A stretch of DNA of 64,000 nt, from assembly GCA_964035545.1 (NCBI GenBank), contig OZ037766.1, positions 11,913,722-11,977,721 of the forward strand. Direction: 5' to 3'. Positions 24,706 to 40,660 of the stretch are shown in pieces (position 1 is the first letter of the stretch; every line of letters begins with the position of its first letter). The DNA comes from Bugula neritina. Its lineage: Eukaryota; Bryozoa; Gymnolaemata; Cheilostomatida; Bugulidae. The position numbers and the translations under genes are program-made. Below the pieces are notes generated by a model. That model did no database searches, was not told the origin of the DNA, and saw only the letters and a program-made list of their open reading frames with translations.

Positions 24706-25112
24706 AAGCGGTATCATTCACAAATATAATATGTACATAATGAGTTACAGGTCACTTTACTTTCATGAGAAGTCATTAGTATTCACATAGAAATTACTCA
24801 CTGCAAACGATGGATTTGAACCTCATAGCTATTACTATATAAATAAGCTGTTTTAAATGTTGCACACAAATAAGTATAAAATAACATTTCTTGTCAGTTG
24901 ATGAAAACTTTCAGAAATAAATGGCACAATTCCAAAACAATCCAAAGTTCAGAGCACTTCAAATAACTTGTTGTGATTATTAACCAAGTCACAATACCCC
25001 AACAGTTATGCACTTTATGGATATCCATGGCATTATAAGCCATGCCTCTTGACCTATTTATTTATGAGGTCACCTTAACCACCTATGATGATGAGAATAT
25101 ATCAGTGGCAAG

Positions 25113-25122
25113 CATATATAAG
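25113..25122 (+). promoter_or_regulatory. TATA-box candidate for dioxygenase copy A
   Basis: CATATATAAG lies 90 bp before the ATG at 25212, spacing that would suit a short leader. In AT-rich DNA such a match is only suggestive. Confidence 0.4.
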
Positions 25123-25211
25123 TTTTGTTAAACCATCATATTAAATCATTGCAACACTGGACGTACTAGAAGGCTGTACCAACTGATTTATTGAAACAAG
25201 CAAAGGGAAAC

Positions 25212-26221
25212 ATGGCTACTATTTCAAGACAGGACGGCATGGACTTCTTTGCAGATTCCTTTCTGCCAAAAAGAGAAGTTGTGATACAGTACGCTGCTGT
25301 GACAGAGCAAGGCCGACTAGAAGTTGTAATGAATGGCGAGGTGGGTTCATAGATTCTAGTGCGTATTATATAATATAGGTCATCTCTTTTTAAATAAAAT
25401 ATTGTCGTAAGTAGGTTTTTATTAGTGCACTTATTCAATTTTCTATGTATAAATTGTAGACGCTGCAGTACCCAGGTGTATGGGTGAGACAAAACTGTCA
25501 TTGTGCAAAATGTTTTAATCCAACATGCCAGAGCTACATCTCATCGTTGAAAGACATTACATTTGGAAATCTGGAATTACAATCTGCAACAGTATCAGCG
25601 GTTCGAACATTGAAATTATATAATATACTTTTATTTATGTAGAAAACTATGGCAATATGTTATATAAATGTCTTATAGAGTGTTTAATTCTATATGAAAA
25701 AACTACATAATCTGAAACAGGCTGAAACAAAACATAAATGGAAACAATTTATTGCTAGCATATTTTTGTGTTAAGCAATTTTGAAATAAAAATTTGAAAA
25801 ACATGCCAAAAGCAGAATATATTGAAAGTAGTTTGTTGGGCTAAAAGAAAATCATTACATTAATAATCAGAATGAAAGAGTGCTGAGTCTTATTTATTCT
25901 TAATACTATTCTATGCACAAATAACTAGCTTCCATATTCGCAAAATTAATTTTGTAGCTTTTAGTATACTTGAGAAAATTTCACTATAATAATATGTTGA
26001 GTTATTTTAAACTTTAGTTGATATGAGTACTTCCTATGGGCTCAGTGCTGTTTTCAGGCAGCCCGTAGGATAGATTAAGTTGTGGTACATATAATATGTT
26101 TTCATTCACTTTGTTACTAAAACTTATGATTAAGCTATTACCAATTAGACCAATATATTTTCCTGTCACCTGATCAGGACATGGCAGTGGAGGGTGAACA
26201 ATTATAACTATATATATACCA

Positions 26222-26287
<66 letters not shown>

Positions 26288-29200
26288 GTATATATATATT
26301 TACATCAATAACATAGATTAACCTAGAAAGGATATACTTTGGTGATTTAGATGGGAGATGTTGTAAGATGCGTACACAATGATGGCCACATCACAGAGTT
26401 TGATGCCTATTGGTTGTATAACCGTCGAATGACAGAGAATGGAATTAAGGAAAGATATGCTAACATGGCAATTTTCGAGCCTGTGTCTTGGCCTAATCCC
26501 TCGGAGATGGTAGTTACAGAAATCAGCTACGCCGAAGTTAGTTTCTACCTTTTTTATATTCTACAATTTTCAGCAGAAATATCCTTTTTGAATGTTGATG
26601 CACATGTATAATAGCTTTTGCCAAAGTGTTGCGTGTGAAGATTGCTAATTTTCCATGTTTTATGCTCTCTACATAGTATCATTTTACAAGTTCATAGAAC
26701 TTCATTCTCTGCCAGGTTTTTGAGTTTCAAGTACACCTTAAGTACTTTGCTTTGGTGGACAATTTCTAAAGTTTAGATTCTTGTGTTGATGGTATTTAAG
26801 TGCGATTTACGTTAAGTATTTCTTGTCTATACATCTAATTAGCAATTAAATCTAAATGATTTTGCATTATGGTTACCTAAAGTTATATTATATTATTAAA
26901 TCATTCAACTACACTTGAAATTTTAAAGTTTATTTTAGTCACTGTAATGACACACACACACTTAACGAAAAAGCTACATTACGCTTTATCACTATATTCC
27001 ATTTCTATTAGCAAAATACACCAACTGTTCTCGGTGTAACATTGTTTAGTATGAAGTCAAATACCAACTTTCACACTGCTGAAATATAAAACGTTCTTGT
27101 TTGAGTATTATGAATGTTATACTTTTGATGAGTGAATAAATAATATGTATCATAGCGAAACACAAACATGGTGTTGAAAGCTGTGCCTCTAAGGCTAATC
27201 TAATTAGGAAATCAAGCTACTAGTTACAAAATGCAATTTTTCAATTCCAACTAATTTTGCTATTTGCACAGCGTATAAGGCCTACTAGCTCATAATATGT
27301 AAATATTTGCTAGAACAGCGAGAACTGTACAAAGAAGTTGCACCTTCCTCAAACTAAGATTTAACAGTGCTTAGAGTTATAGCTGGTGGCTAATCATGAC
27401 TATTTTGACTTTATACAGATATCAAGCGATATAATAATTATTTTGATAGTAAATCATAATTTTTAATACTAAGGATTTACTTATTCTTTATTTGCAATAA
27501 CTGCAAGACATTCTTTTACATGTTTTTTTTTTCAGGTGACTGAAACATACGGAGGATTTGAAATTTTTGGTGATGCCTTGATTAAAGATGGGATTGTTAT
27601 TGTTACAGATGCGCCAAATGGCAAAGTTTTTAATGATTTTACTCAAAAGACTGGCCTGGTTGGAACAGCAAATCATTATGGGTAATCTCACACGGGTTGT
27701 GAGCTCCTTGCAGACGTTGCATTGAGCTCTCACTATGTGTCCACAGCGTGTCCTGTCGGCCTAATCACATGACATTATGAAAATGAATTCAATTCTTTCT
27801 CGGTTGCTAAAGTAATTATGTGAATCAGCCGCTGACAATAACTTTATCAAAATAATTTTTCTTCAAAAGTAATAGAAGTTGCCCATAAGAGTTTATTTAA
27901 GGATGTATGTCAAAGTTTATTTAGATGAGTAATTTTCAGATGAAAAGAATATGCTCTATATATTTCATTCAACGCTATTTGTATAATTAGTTGTGTTAGA
28001 TTGTGAATATAATGAGTTTAGTGAGTCTAGACTCTAGGTCATATTCAACTCAAAAAGAGGCTGTAAAATAGTTGAGTCCATAACGCAATATGCCACTAAT
28101 ACCTGTGTTGCAACTCACCATTCATCTAGTTGGTACATAAACTACATGGTTTATGAAGAAAATTTTGAACTAGACTTTTATTAAAGCATAACTAAGGCTA
28201 AGGAGCACTGTTCAGACAGATTTGGGTCTCATAGCAAAATATATTATAGTTGTCTGTGCTATTTGCAGGCTCTTATCAGAAACCTAAGTTAAACCAAACA
28301 GTTTTGCATACGACTAAGTAATAATATATGCTCATCATTCGAAGTATCATTTTTTTACTAAATCTTACATGAACCTGCTATTTTTTTATCAATTGGTTAA
28401 TGATGCAATGTAAACTAGCACATACCTTTTAAAAGTTGATATTATAAACAAATCACGGTATATAGGTAGAGCAAAAGGCGAGCAATTTTCATTTGAATTA
28501 AATAGCAAAAAATTAGCTACAATATGTTGCTGTTTATTTTACGTAAAAAAATTGTTTCATAAACTTAACCTTAATCAAACGCTTGTGTTAATAGATTTGA
28601 TTGGATTGTCAAGAATGAACCGAATCCTACAAACCATGCTTATACTACAGCAGAATTAGAGCTTCACACTGATCAACCTTACCTACACAACACACCGAAT
28701 GTAAGCAGATCTAGAGATAGGCTTATCTTTAAAATATTTTCTATTAATTCAGCCATTTTCAAAATTGTCAAATTGTCAAAATTGTCAAATGACTTCCCAC
28801 CAATTGTTAGTTTTGGATGCGTACCACATGTGTCAGATAAATAAGAGTAATTCATAGAATACGATAGAGCACATAATACATACCGCAATGTATATGGTGA
28901 CTTATATTATTTTGCTGACTCATACCAAAATATTTTCCTTTCCAATTTAATGCATTTGCAAGTTTCGAGTCCAGTTTGCAGTTGGCTCAACACATTCCAA
29001 GTGACATTTTCAATACTGCTAAAAGTATAATATATTTAAAGTCAGAATACATTTCCAAGGCAATCATCACTTGCAGATTTTATAAACACTTCGCATTTAT
29101 AGCAGAATAGAAAAGCATAAAATATTATTTTGAATACAGATCCAAGTGCTGCACACTATAAAGCGAGCCACCCGTGGAGGGGAGAACGTTATGTCTGATG

Positions 29201-30012
29201 GAGTGAAAGCTGCACTGGTATTAAAGGAGAGAAAGCCAGACTATTATCGTCTCCTTACCACTTCAGGGTTTATATTTGAAGATATCATTGCACATAAGAG
29301 CCATGACCCACACTTTTATATTACAAGGTCATCTCCAGTGATAAAGTAAGCATGAACTTGTTTCTGCTAAATCTTGCAGATTGATCGTTATTTTACTAAG
29401 GTTCAACATGGTTGCTCTAGCTCAAACCGTAAACCATAATTGCAAAATAAAATTGGGTCAAAGGCAAAAGCAAGGTTGAAGAATATTAAGCTAGAATTCT
29501 TTTCTTTTAGTCTGAATGAGAAAGGACAGCCAACTGTGATTCAGTGGAATAATGCATGCAGGAGCAGCTTCTTCAATGGCTCCCCTGAAGATTACGAGAC
29601 TTTAATGGAAGCCTCATTGGAGTTTTATAGAATACTTCATGAGTTTGCTATTGAAATATCTAACAAACCAGGTACCAAGTTATAATACTAAAGTCAAAGA
29701 ATTAAGAACTAAGAACTAAGAACTAAGATATTCGTTATTTGAATATCTAGTCAAAAAATGTGTACAGAAAGATGAAAAGTATTATCAAATATGATTTAGA
29801 CCTCATTGTTACACTTTTCTGATTATTTGCTGTCTTTAGGAGATATGATGGTGTTTGACAACAGGAGAATACTTCATGGCAGGAAATCTTTTCAGTGTGA
29901 AGAACAAAGACTGATTGAAGGATGGTATTTTGACTGGGATATGCTGTATTCTTTTTTGCGAGTTGCTAAAATCAAGAAATCAAAAGATGAAAATATGGTT
30001 ATTAGTGCTTGA
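25212..30012 (+). CDS. Gamma-butyrobetaine-dioxygenase-like 2OG oxygenase, copy A
   Basis: BBOX1/TMLHE family Fe(II)/2-oxoglutarate oxygenase; BBOX1 makes L-carnitine from gamma-butyrobetaine. Exons: 25212-25340, 25460-25600, 26351-26536, 27536-27681, 28595-28700, 29140-29345, 29511-29671, 29840-30012, in phase, 415 residues (human BBOX1 387). The N-terminal zinc module is QNCHCAKC (Cys56, 58, 61) with GHITEF His103. The iron triad is His225-x-Asp227 (ELHTDQPY) and His371 (ILHGRKSF); the 2OG-binding Arg lies in EEQRLIEGWY. Human aromatic-cage positions Tyr177, Trp181, Tyr194 and Tyr366 are kept (HYGFDW, AYTT, GWYFDWD), but the residue after the HxD Asp, Tyr205 in human, is Gln228. True substrate is therefore uncertain. 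The ATG is preceded by a TATA-like site at 25113. The copy is clearly older than the B/C pair. Confidence 0.92.
26222..26300. repeat. (AT)n microsatellite with TATG interruptions
   Basis: AT dinucleotides with TATATATG variants in intron 2 of dioxygenase copy A, ending about 50 bp before exon 3. Confidence 0.9.
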
Positions 30013-30700
30013 AACTTTTGCTTTTGTAGCTTTACAACAATATTATATTCCATACTATATAGCTGGTGAGTTTGATCAGTAAAATGAAAGGGTGTACTCT
30101 AAATATTTTTGTTGTCATTTTCATTTTGAATGGCTGTTAAATAACAATTATTAACAGTACTAAACTATTTTGCATACATACACAGTCCCAACACAAAGCA
30201 TAGGAGTCATAAAATATTGTTTATTGGAACACGTTTTACTTACAAGTAGTAAAAGTAATGTTATCTGTGTTATTGTTTACGGTTGGTGTATGGTGTTGCT
30301 CCTAAATGTATATTTAAAAAACACAAAATAGCTATCACAATTGCAGGTTTTAATTTGCATAATATTTTATACCATAAATAGTTATCTATCGCAAGTTTTT
30401 TTTTCTATATAAATAAATAAAATTAACCCTGGATCAACATAGCCCACCTTCTCTTATAATTTAATAATCAATAGCAAAAAGCAATTACCAAACATTTGAC
30501 AGCTGAAACGATTCTCAATAACTCCAAATAAAAATGTGAAGGAAATAGTAAACATTAGTAGTAAACAACCTTTAATATGTTTAGTGGTTGGAGTGGTTGG
30601 CCAAGTGTGCACTAGGTTATTATGGATCAAGCTCTACAGCAGGGCTATTGGTGATTGCAGAAGATCATCCAATCATATACACACGCACACACGCGCACAC

Positions 30701-30705
<5 letters not shown>

Positions 30706-30756
<51 letters not shown>
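30706..30756. repeat. (AT)n microsatellite next to the hammerhead motif
   Basis: About 25 AT units preceded by ACACACGCACAC. Penelope-like elements, known carriers of hammerhead ribozymes, are often found beside such tracts (established knowledge); the association here is inference. Confidence 0.9.
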
Positions 30757-30759
<3 letters not shown>

Positions 30760-30762
30760 CAA

Positions 30763-30809
30763 TCTGTGGACAGCAGCTGTTTCGGGGTTTGTCCCCTCAT
30801 CAGCACAGA
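30763..30809 (-). ncRNA. Type I hammerhead ribozyme motif
   Basis: Read 5' to 3' on the minus strand. Stem I strand TCTGTG (30809-30804), core CTGATGA (30803-30797), stem II GGGG-ACAAA-CCCC (30796-30784), core GAAA (30783-30780), stem III CAGC-T-GCTG (30779-30771), then TC (30770-30769) completing the GUC cleavage triplet, then stem I strand CACAGA (30768-30763). All six stem I, four stem II and four stem III pairs are Watson-Crick, and every conserved core base is present. Predicted self-cleavage is after C30769. The one-base stem III loop is typical of hammerheads carried by Penelope-like elements and retrozymes, which may act as dimers. A 9-bp hairpin (AGTAGAAAC, arms within 30839-30861) lies just upstream in the same sense. 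Confidence 0.88.
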
Positions 30810-31795
30810 ACAGAGTACCATGGCCCACACCTTAGCAATAGTAGAAACTAATGTTTCTACTAAAGCATATTTAAAAGGTGTGTAAACTCAAGCCGGAGAG
30901 CTCAAGTGACTCTAGGGGTCACCTAGGAGTCACGAGCCTTGCAAAATGCTAGCAGCTTGAGTTTGTGACCATGGTGAGAGAGCTCAATCACTGAATGTCA
31001 TTGCTGAGCATTAAGTGAGAGCATAATACTTGTCAACACACACTCCAAAGTGATTAAGAAGTCAACTTTCAACAAAAAATAAAAGCAATGCCAAAGTTGC
31101 ACAAAATTGTGCCCTCCAAGCTTGGTGCAAACATGAGGTGATGACTTCCTTTGCATTAGTTGTGCATATTGTCGTGTACCTAGACAACTCTTTTATTCAC
31201 AGCTGCATGAAAGAAGGTAAGCGCAACCAAGGAGGGCCCAGACTGAGACTTTATTAAATGCACTGTATAGCAAAATATGAAGAAGATAAACTCGAATAAA
31301 GATAGCTGGCAAAGGAAAGCTCTGCATGTATAAAGACTGAAATGTATAATCAGACAGAAATGAAAACAGTTATTGTCCTATTGGTAGACTGCTAAAATGA
31401 GAGGACAGATTTATTTAGAATTGTCTTCTCAAAGCAAACTTTGTGTAGAAAGGTAAAGACTGAGGCGCCAATTGCTAGAGGCATTATCGTTGCAAAAACC
31501 ATTACCTAGTTTTGCTTTTTAGCAAAATACTTTGATAATCAGAAATGGTCGATGAGTAGGTATAAAACATTTGGACATCTCACTTCAAACTACATTGAAA
31601 TGGTCTGTCACATTAGGAATGTATTAAACTGTTGATATATCACATAAATACTCATTATATATAGCAAATCTTCTAGAATAGCTGTTAGTTTTAGCTTTTA
31701 TATAATATTATTTGATCAACAAATCTGCTTATCAAGGCCGTTATAAACACCAACATAAGCAATAAGCATAAGCACTGTAATGTTGAGACTCCACA

Positions 31796-31851
31796 GCAGC
31801 CCCCCTCCCACCCCCTCCCCCCTCCTACCCCCTCCTACCCCCTCCCCCCTC
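31796..31851. repeat. C-rich tract; G-quadruplex candidate on the minus strand
   Basis: A run of C4-C7 blocks separated by T, TA or A. The minus strand has at least seven G-runs of four or more with short loops (GGGGGAGGGGGTAGGAGGGG-type). It is the most GC-biased stretch in an AT-rich window. Confidence 0.85.
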
Positions 31852-31912
31852 GTGGTGTAATGGTTAGCACGGCTTGCGAAAGTCTGTGGTTTGATTCCCA
31901 GTAGAGGCAAAT
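31850..31912 (+). repeat. tRNA-like sequence, probably a SINE head or tRNA pseudogene
   Basis: CGTGGTGTAATGGTTAGCAC resembles an A-box/D-arm and GGTTTGATTCC a B-box/T-arm at tRNA spacing, but the T-stem pairs poorly, so a working tRNA is unlikely. The head matches the heads at 37.2 and 37.5 kb (GTGGTGTAATGGTTAG). Confidence 0.55.
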
Positions 31913-31935
31913 ATTTTACAGAACAGGGTAGGGTA

Positions 31936-33285
31936 GGGGAGAGTGGGGCTAGTTGAACCACAGGCTAGTTGAACCACATGCTCTAAATTGTCCCCTTTAA
32001 ATCATTGCACTATTTTACTTCTTTTACTTAAAAGCATTTCAGGTGAACAAACTACCAGACATATGAAAATATATGAAATCAAAGCAGAAGTTTTTAAGAG
32101 AGCGAGTATTTTTCAGACTTTTTGCATAAAAAATAAGCAAATTAGCAAAATTCATTTTTTCATAAAAAGTTGCATAGCTTTTCAAATTTTAAGAGCCCAG
32201 TCAAGTAAATTCAGGCATGTATTTTCAACATAATTTTAATACTGGGTAATGACCTGAAATTGCAGAGATATCTCACCCACGCAGCAGATATCAACAACAA
32301 TTTGTAGCATGACATTGTGGGGCCGGTTGAGCCACATATGAAGTGGGGCGTGTTGAACCAAGTACAACTCGCCCCACGAACTGTTTTCACTATGGTAATT
32401 ATAATTGGGCACACCAGTTTTTACATTTAAGCTAGTGTATTTTTCTTAATTAAAATATTTCTGCCATCAATATATTATAAATCCAAATATACATTTAGTA
32501 CTAGAAGGAATAAGAAAGTAGGTCAATAGTGTAATTAAACTATTCCATTTGCAAATATTTTTAGAATTGTGCAAAATTTCATACGGAAAGCAGACAGGGG
32601 AACAAATTAAGATGACTCAACTACAGCAATAAATATGGTAAAGCAAGGCAGTGTGGTAAATCATCTGACAATAAGTTGAAAGACTTCAAACAGCTTTCTG
32701 AAAAATTTTGTTATGCTCAATCATTCCCTGTAATTTCTGGTGTTAAATGAGAGGGCCCAACTTTATATATGTAACTTGCTTAAAGAAGTACTGAAAAAAA
32801 ACAATTTTTGAGAGCTTTTTTGTTAGTTTTCCACTACTTCTTCGATTTTAAAGCGTTTTCTGCATCACCTATCTTTGAGATGTTAAATGGTTACAATGAA
32901 AAATCACATCAAGTGTTTCTGTCATTTGTTTATGACAATTTCTTTTTATTTTCTTTATGCCTTTAATTAAGTTAAGCTTTAATAATTTTTTTAGCTTGCA
33001 AAATAGTTAAAACAACTTTTATTAAAAAATAAATGGCACTGGTTCAACTTTCACACAGGGCGATTCAACTTGCCTCCTACCGGGCGCGTTGTGCCAAAAA
33101 GCGTGCAGGTGAAAAGCTAGCTCTATCTTAGCGAGTAAAATGTTTACAAAAATTTAGTTTTAATGGACAAAGACAGCAACAGATATCTAATTTTCCTGAT
33201 GCTGCATGGTCTTAAGATTGGCAAAAAAATTCTTCAAAACTTATGCTTAAAATGCAATTTTTGGTCAACTAGCCTCACCCTCTCC
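31936..33285. mobile_element. Non-autonomous TIR DNA transposon with internal palindrome
   Basis: The left end GGGGAGAGTGGGGCTAGTTGA and the complement of the right end, GGAGAGGGTGAGGCTAGTTGA, agree at 18 of 21 positions. Each is flanked by TA. Inside, GTTGAACCA-like words recur: two at the left end, two near 32325-32365 with an imperfect hairpin built on GTGGGGCG/CGCCCCAC, and more near 33045-33080. No transposase ORF is present. The superfamily is not determined. Confidence 0.7.
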
Positions 33286-34328
33286 TATATTATGAAAATA
33301 GAAATAATAATACTTGATAAATAATTTAACCTAAGAAATATGAGCTTTATTTGTTAAATTAAATATAATATAATGTATCCTAACTTTTTGTGTTATATAG
33401 TCATTAGTCACTATTCCATCTTTGACTGCAAAAACAAAATACAAATTACTTTTATGCTATTGTAGGATTTTCCGAGATACAATTTCCTCAAAATGTCCAT
33501 GTACCATGACATCACTATAACAAGTTAATAATTATGTGACTCCAATACACACAGGTAAGCCAATTAATGTCATGTTAATAAAAGTTTTCCAAATATGTGA
33601 GCCCTCAGTTTATATTTACTGCACTAAAAGCTACTATAATATTTTTCTCTTCGTGACAACTTGTTGGAAATATCCAATGTGAAAACACCTTGAAAGTTCA
33701 TATAAACAACAATTTATTTTTAATGCAGTTCATGTATGAAAAAACAGGGCAAGAGTATAGTGAACATTTAAAATAGTGATATACCCGCTATAGCATTATA
33801 TGATATAAATAATCAAAACTCTGAATATTAAAAACACAACTATTTGCTTGCTGTTCCAATCATATAATATTATAGTAAAATAATAAGTTATACTAGACTA
33901 TATCTTATATTTCATTATAATATAGGAACAAATAGGCTGCATATATTGTTAAGTTGTATAACTTTAGTTAAACATAACATTAATATGTGCATGTTATCTT
34001 CTATTGGTGCTAGTACCACCATATAGCATAATATTATGGTATATCTCAAAGCTTTTTGCTACCAACAAGCACATCGGCCATTCATAAGGTACGTGACACT
34101 TCATCCTATTAGCTGACACTATTTCTGTACATTTTGGTTGTCTAAGTACCTGTATAAAGATTTTTATTTCCATATTTGGTAAAAGTGTGGGCAGATAGCA
34201 AGATCCTTAGTCATGCAAACTATTTGGATCCAGCAGAATGCTCGCAACATAAAAATTGATTCATTTAAATACTCTATGCGTAGTGCAGCTTTCATTGTTT
34301 GGCTAACAGCTTGCACTAAATCTGCAAG

Positions 34329-38767
<4,439 letters not shown>

Positions 38768-39379
38768 TTTGGACACCTCCAAAGAACAACCGAAACCATC
38801 ACCAAAAATGGAGAATGAAACAAAGACTATCATTAAAATAAACTTATGGTCAAATTGAAATGCTTTATTAGCCAAATGTTTTAGAGCCTTCGCCAGTTTT
38901 GCATAGTTAAATTTTATTAACTCTTTCATGATGTTTGCTGTTAGCAGGTGCTTAAATGAAAAATAATAAAATTAATAACTGAGCCTAATTATTAACGCAG
39001 TTTGCTAATATAAATTTTAAATGTTATGCAAACAATATGATAAACTTTCTTTTACATATATAATCAGAGTATTTTTAATTAAAATTTAAGCAGATTACAA
39101 GTAATTAACTAATTATATCAGCTACATAAATTCACTGATGCCACTGCATTCATAATAACTCAACTCTGCACCTACTAGAGTCTAGACTATGTGTAATTTA
39201 AACTGTGTGCATAGAACTACAGACCCAGTGGTATTTTAAAGATAGCTTACTATTACTCCAAAATAATTATTTGAACAATTTGAAGTCATAATCATTAGAA
39301 GTGTTATATCACTGTACACAATGATCCTGACAAGTAGGATGAAAGTATCACGTTTAGAAGCTTGATCCACATACCTTAT
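38768..39379 (+). repeat. 3'-flank duplicate, copy B side
   Basis: Sequence after the copy B stop is homologous, with small indels, to 45735-46304 after the copy C stop (shared words GAACAACCGAA, CACCAAAAATGGAG, ATGATCCTGACAAGTAGGAT, GAAGCTTGATCCACATACC). It marks the right end of the duplicated unit; similarity stops at the shared CATACCTTA. Confidence 0.9.
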
Positions 39380-39634
39380 AGTCAAGACAAAGGAAATAAT
39401 TATTAGGCTAATTAATTTATTATCAATGGCAGCTAGTAGCCTACCATATCTAAATGCTAACAATTCGTACTTGGAGAGCTCAATAAACAATTTAGTAGCA
39501 ATAATAACTTTTAATTTTACACACGCAGTATTCTAACATTACACAACTAGTTTTATTTAGTCCCAGTGTAAGCTTTTATGACTCTAAAGTCTAAATGTTT
39601 TGCATTGTAAGGGCTGAACGTATGTACTTTAGTT

Positions 39635-40334
39635 TATAGATAAATAGATAAATAGATAGGTGGATAGGTGGATAGGTGGATAGGTGGATAGGTGGCTAGG
39701 TGGCTAGGTGGCTAGGTGGCTAGGTGGCTAGGTGGCTAGGTGGCTAGGTGGCTAGGTGGCTAGGTGGCTAGGTGGCTAGGTGGATAGGTGGATAGGTGGA
39801 TAGGTGGATAGGTGGATAGGTGGATAGGTGGATAGGTGGATAGGTGGATAGGTGGATAGGTGGATAGGTGGATAGGTGGATAGGTGGATAGGTGGATAGG
39901 TGGATAGGTGGATAGGTGGATAGGTAGATAGGTGGATAGATAGATAGATAGGTGGATAGGTGGATAGGTGGATAGGTGGATAGGTGGATAGGTGGCTAGG
40001 TGGCTAGGTGGATAGGTGGATAGGTGGATAGGTAGATAGGTGGATAGGTGGATAGATAAATAGATAAATAGATAGGTGGATAGGTGGATAGGTGGATAGG
40101 TGGATAGGTGGCTAGGTGGCTAGGTGGCTAGGTGGCTAGGTGGCTAGGTGGCTAGGTGGCTAGGTGGCTAGGTGGCTAGGTGGATAGGTGGATAGGTGGA
40201 TAGGTGGATAGGTGGATAGGTGGATAGGTGGATAGGTGGATAGGTGGATAGGTGGATAGGTGGATAGGTGGATAGGTGGATAGGTGGATAGGTGGATAGG
40301 TGGATAGGTGGATAGGTAGATAGGTAGATAGGTG

Positions 40335-40369
<35 letters not shown>
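39635..40369. repeat. 8-bp minisatellite GGTGGATA/GGTGGCTA, about 90 units
   Basis: The array opens and closes with GATA/AATA tetranucleotides. Within it, A-type (GGTGGATA) and C-type (GGTGGCTA) units form long homogeneous blocks that alternate A-C-A-C-A-C-A, with a GATA-rich centre near 40055. It ends about 290 bp before the copy C start codon. Confidence 0.96.
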
Positions 40370-40660
40370 GCTACCACCATAAACAGCATATACAGTCTTT
40401 TATATATTTTACTCTCATTGCCTATACCAACCAAATGACATATATTCACAAACTATATACCTGTATATTTTCCCTAGAATAATATACTTTGTAGGGGTGA
40501 GACATGTGTGTGAACATGTGTGTGAGCCCGTATAATATTATGACTAAGCAGTTTAGCTAAAGAGAAGTTACTTGAAAAAAGAGCAGCAAAACAAATGTGA
40601 TATTGTTACGTCAGCACTCTAGAACTCAGTTTCAGCTCAAAAACCTCTAGACAAGAAAAC

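Larger units (their letters stand above)
20064..25111. other. 5-kb region without a recognised gene
   Basis: No exon with convincing coding content was found on either strand. It holds a decayed SINE (22440-22590), ATTACAT-type low-complexity DNA (22600-22830), a C-rich patch (23975-24006) and a 14-bp minisatellite (24442-24705). The 5' UTR and promoter of the small secreted-protein gene should lie just right of 20063: the sequence there has a possible acceptor (TATCTTACAG) 16 bp before the start codon. Confidence 0.6.
30706..31250 (-). mobile_element. Candidate remnant of a hammerhead-bearing retroelement
   Basis: The hammerhead, its upstream hairpin and several hundred bases of sequence of less AT-rich composition (to about 31250) form a block abutting (AT)n. 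I found no reverse-transcriptase or GIY-YIG endonuclease coding sequence, so this would be a fragment or a non-autonomous element. Element identity and the right boundary are guesses. Confidence 0.4.
30013..34328. other. Interval between dioxygenase copies A and B
   Basis: No protein-coding exon was recognised. It holds the copy A 3' UTR (AATAAA-type signals near 30413-30421), an (AT)n tract with a hammerhead motif, C-rich DNA, a tRNA-like segment and a 1.35-kb inverted-repeat element. From 33290 to 34328 is plain AT-rich sequence in which the copy B promoter must lie; I could not place it. Confidence 0.6.

Noticed and set aside
26351-26611. Start codon at 26351 as the beginning of a separate gene
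   Set aside because: The ATG is the first codon of exon 3 of dioxygenase copy A; the equivalent codon in copies B and C is ACA and the upstream exons supply the zinc-binding cysteines.
40168-40449. Frame of Ser-Thr-Tyr-Pro-Pro-Ile repeats
   Set aside because: Translation of the 8-bp minisatellite.
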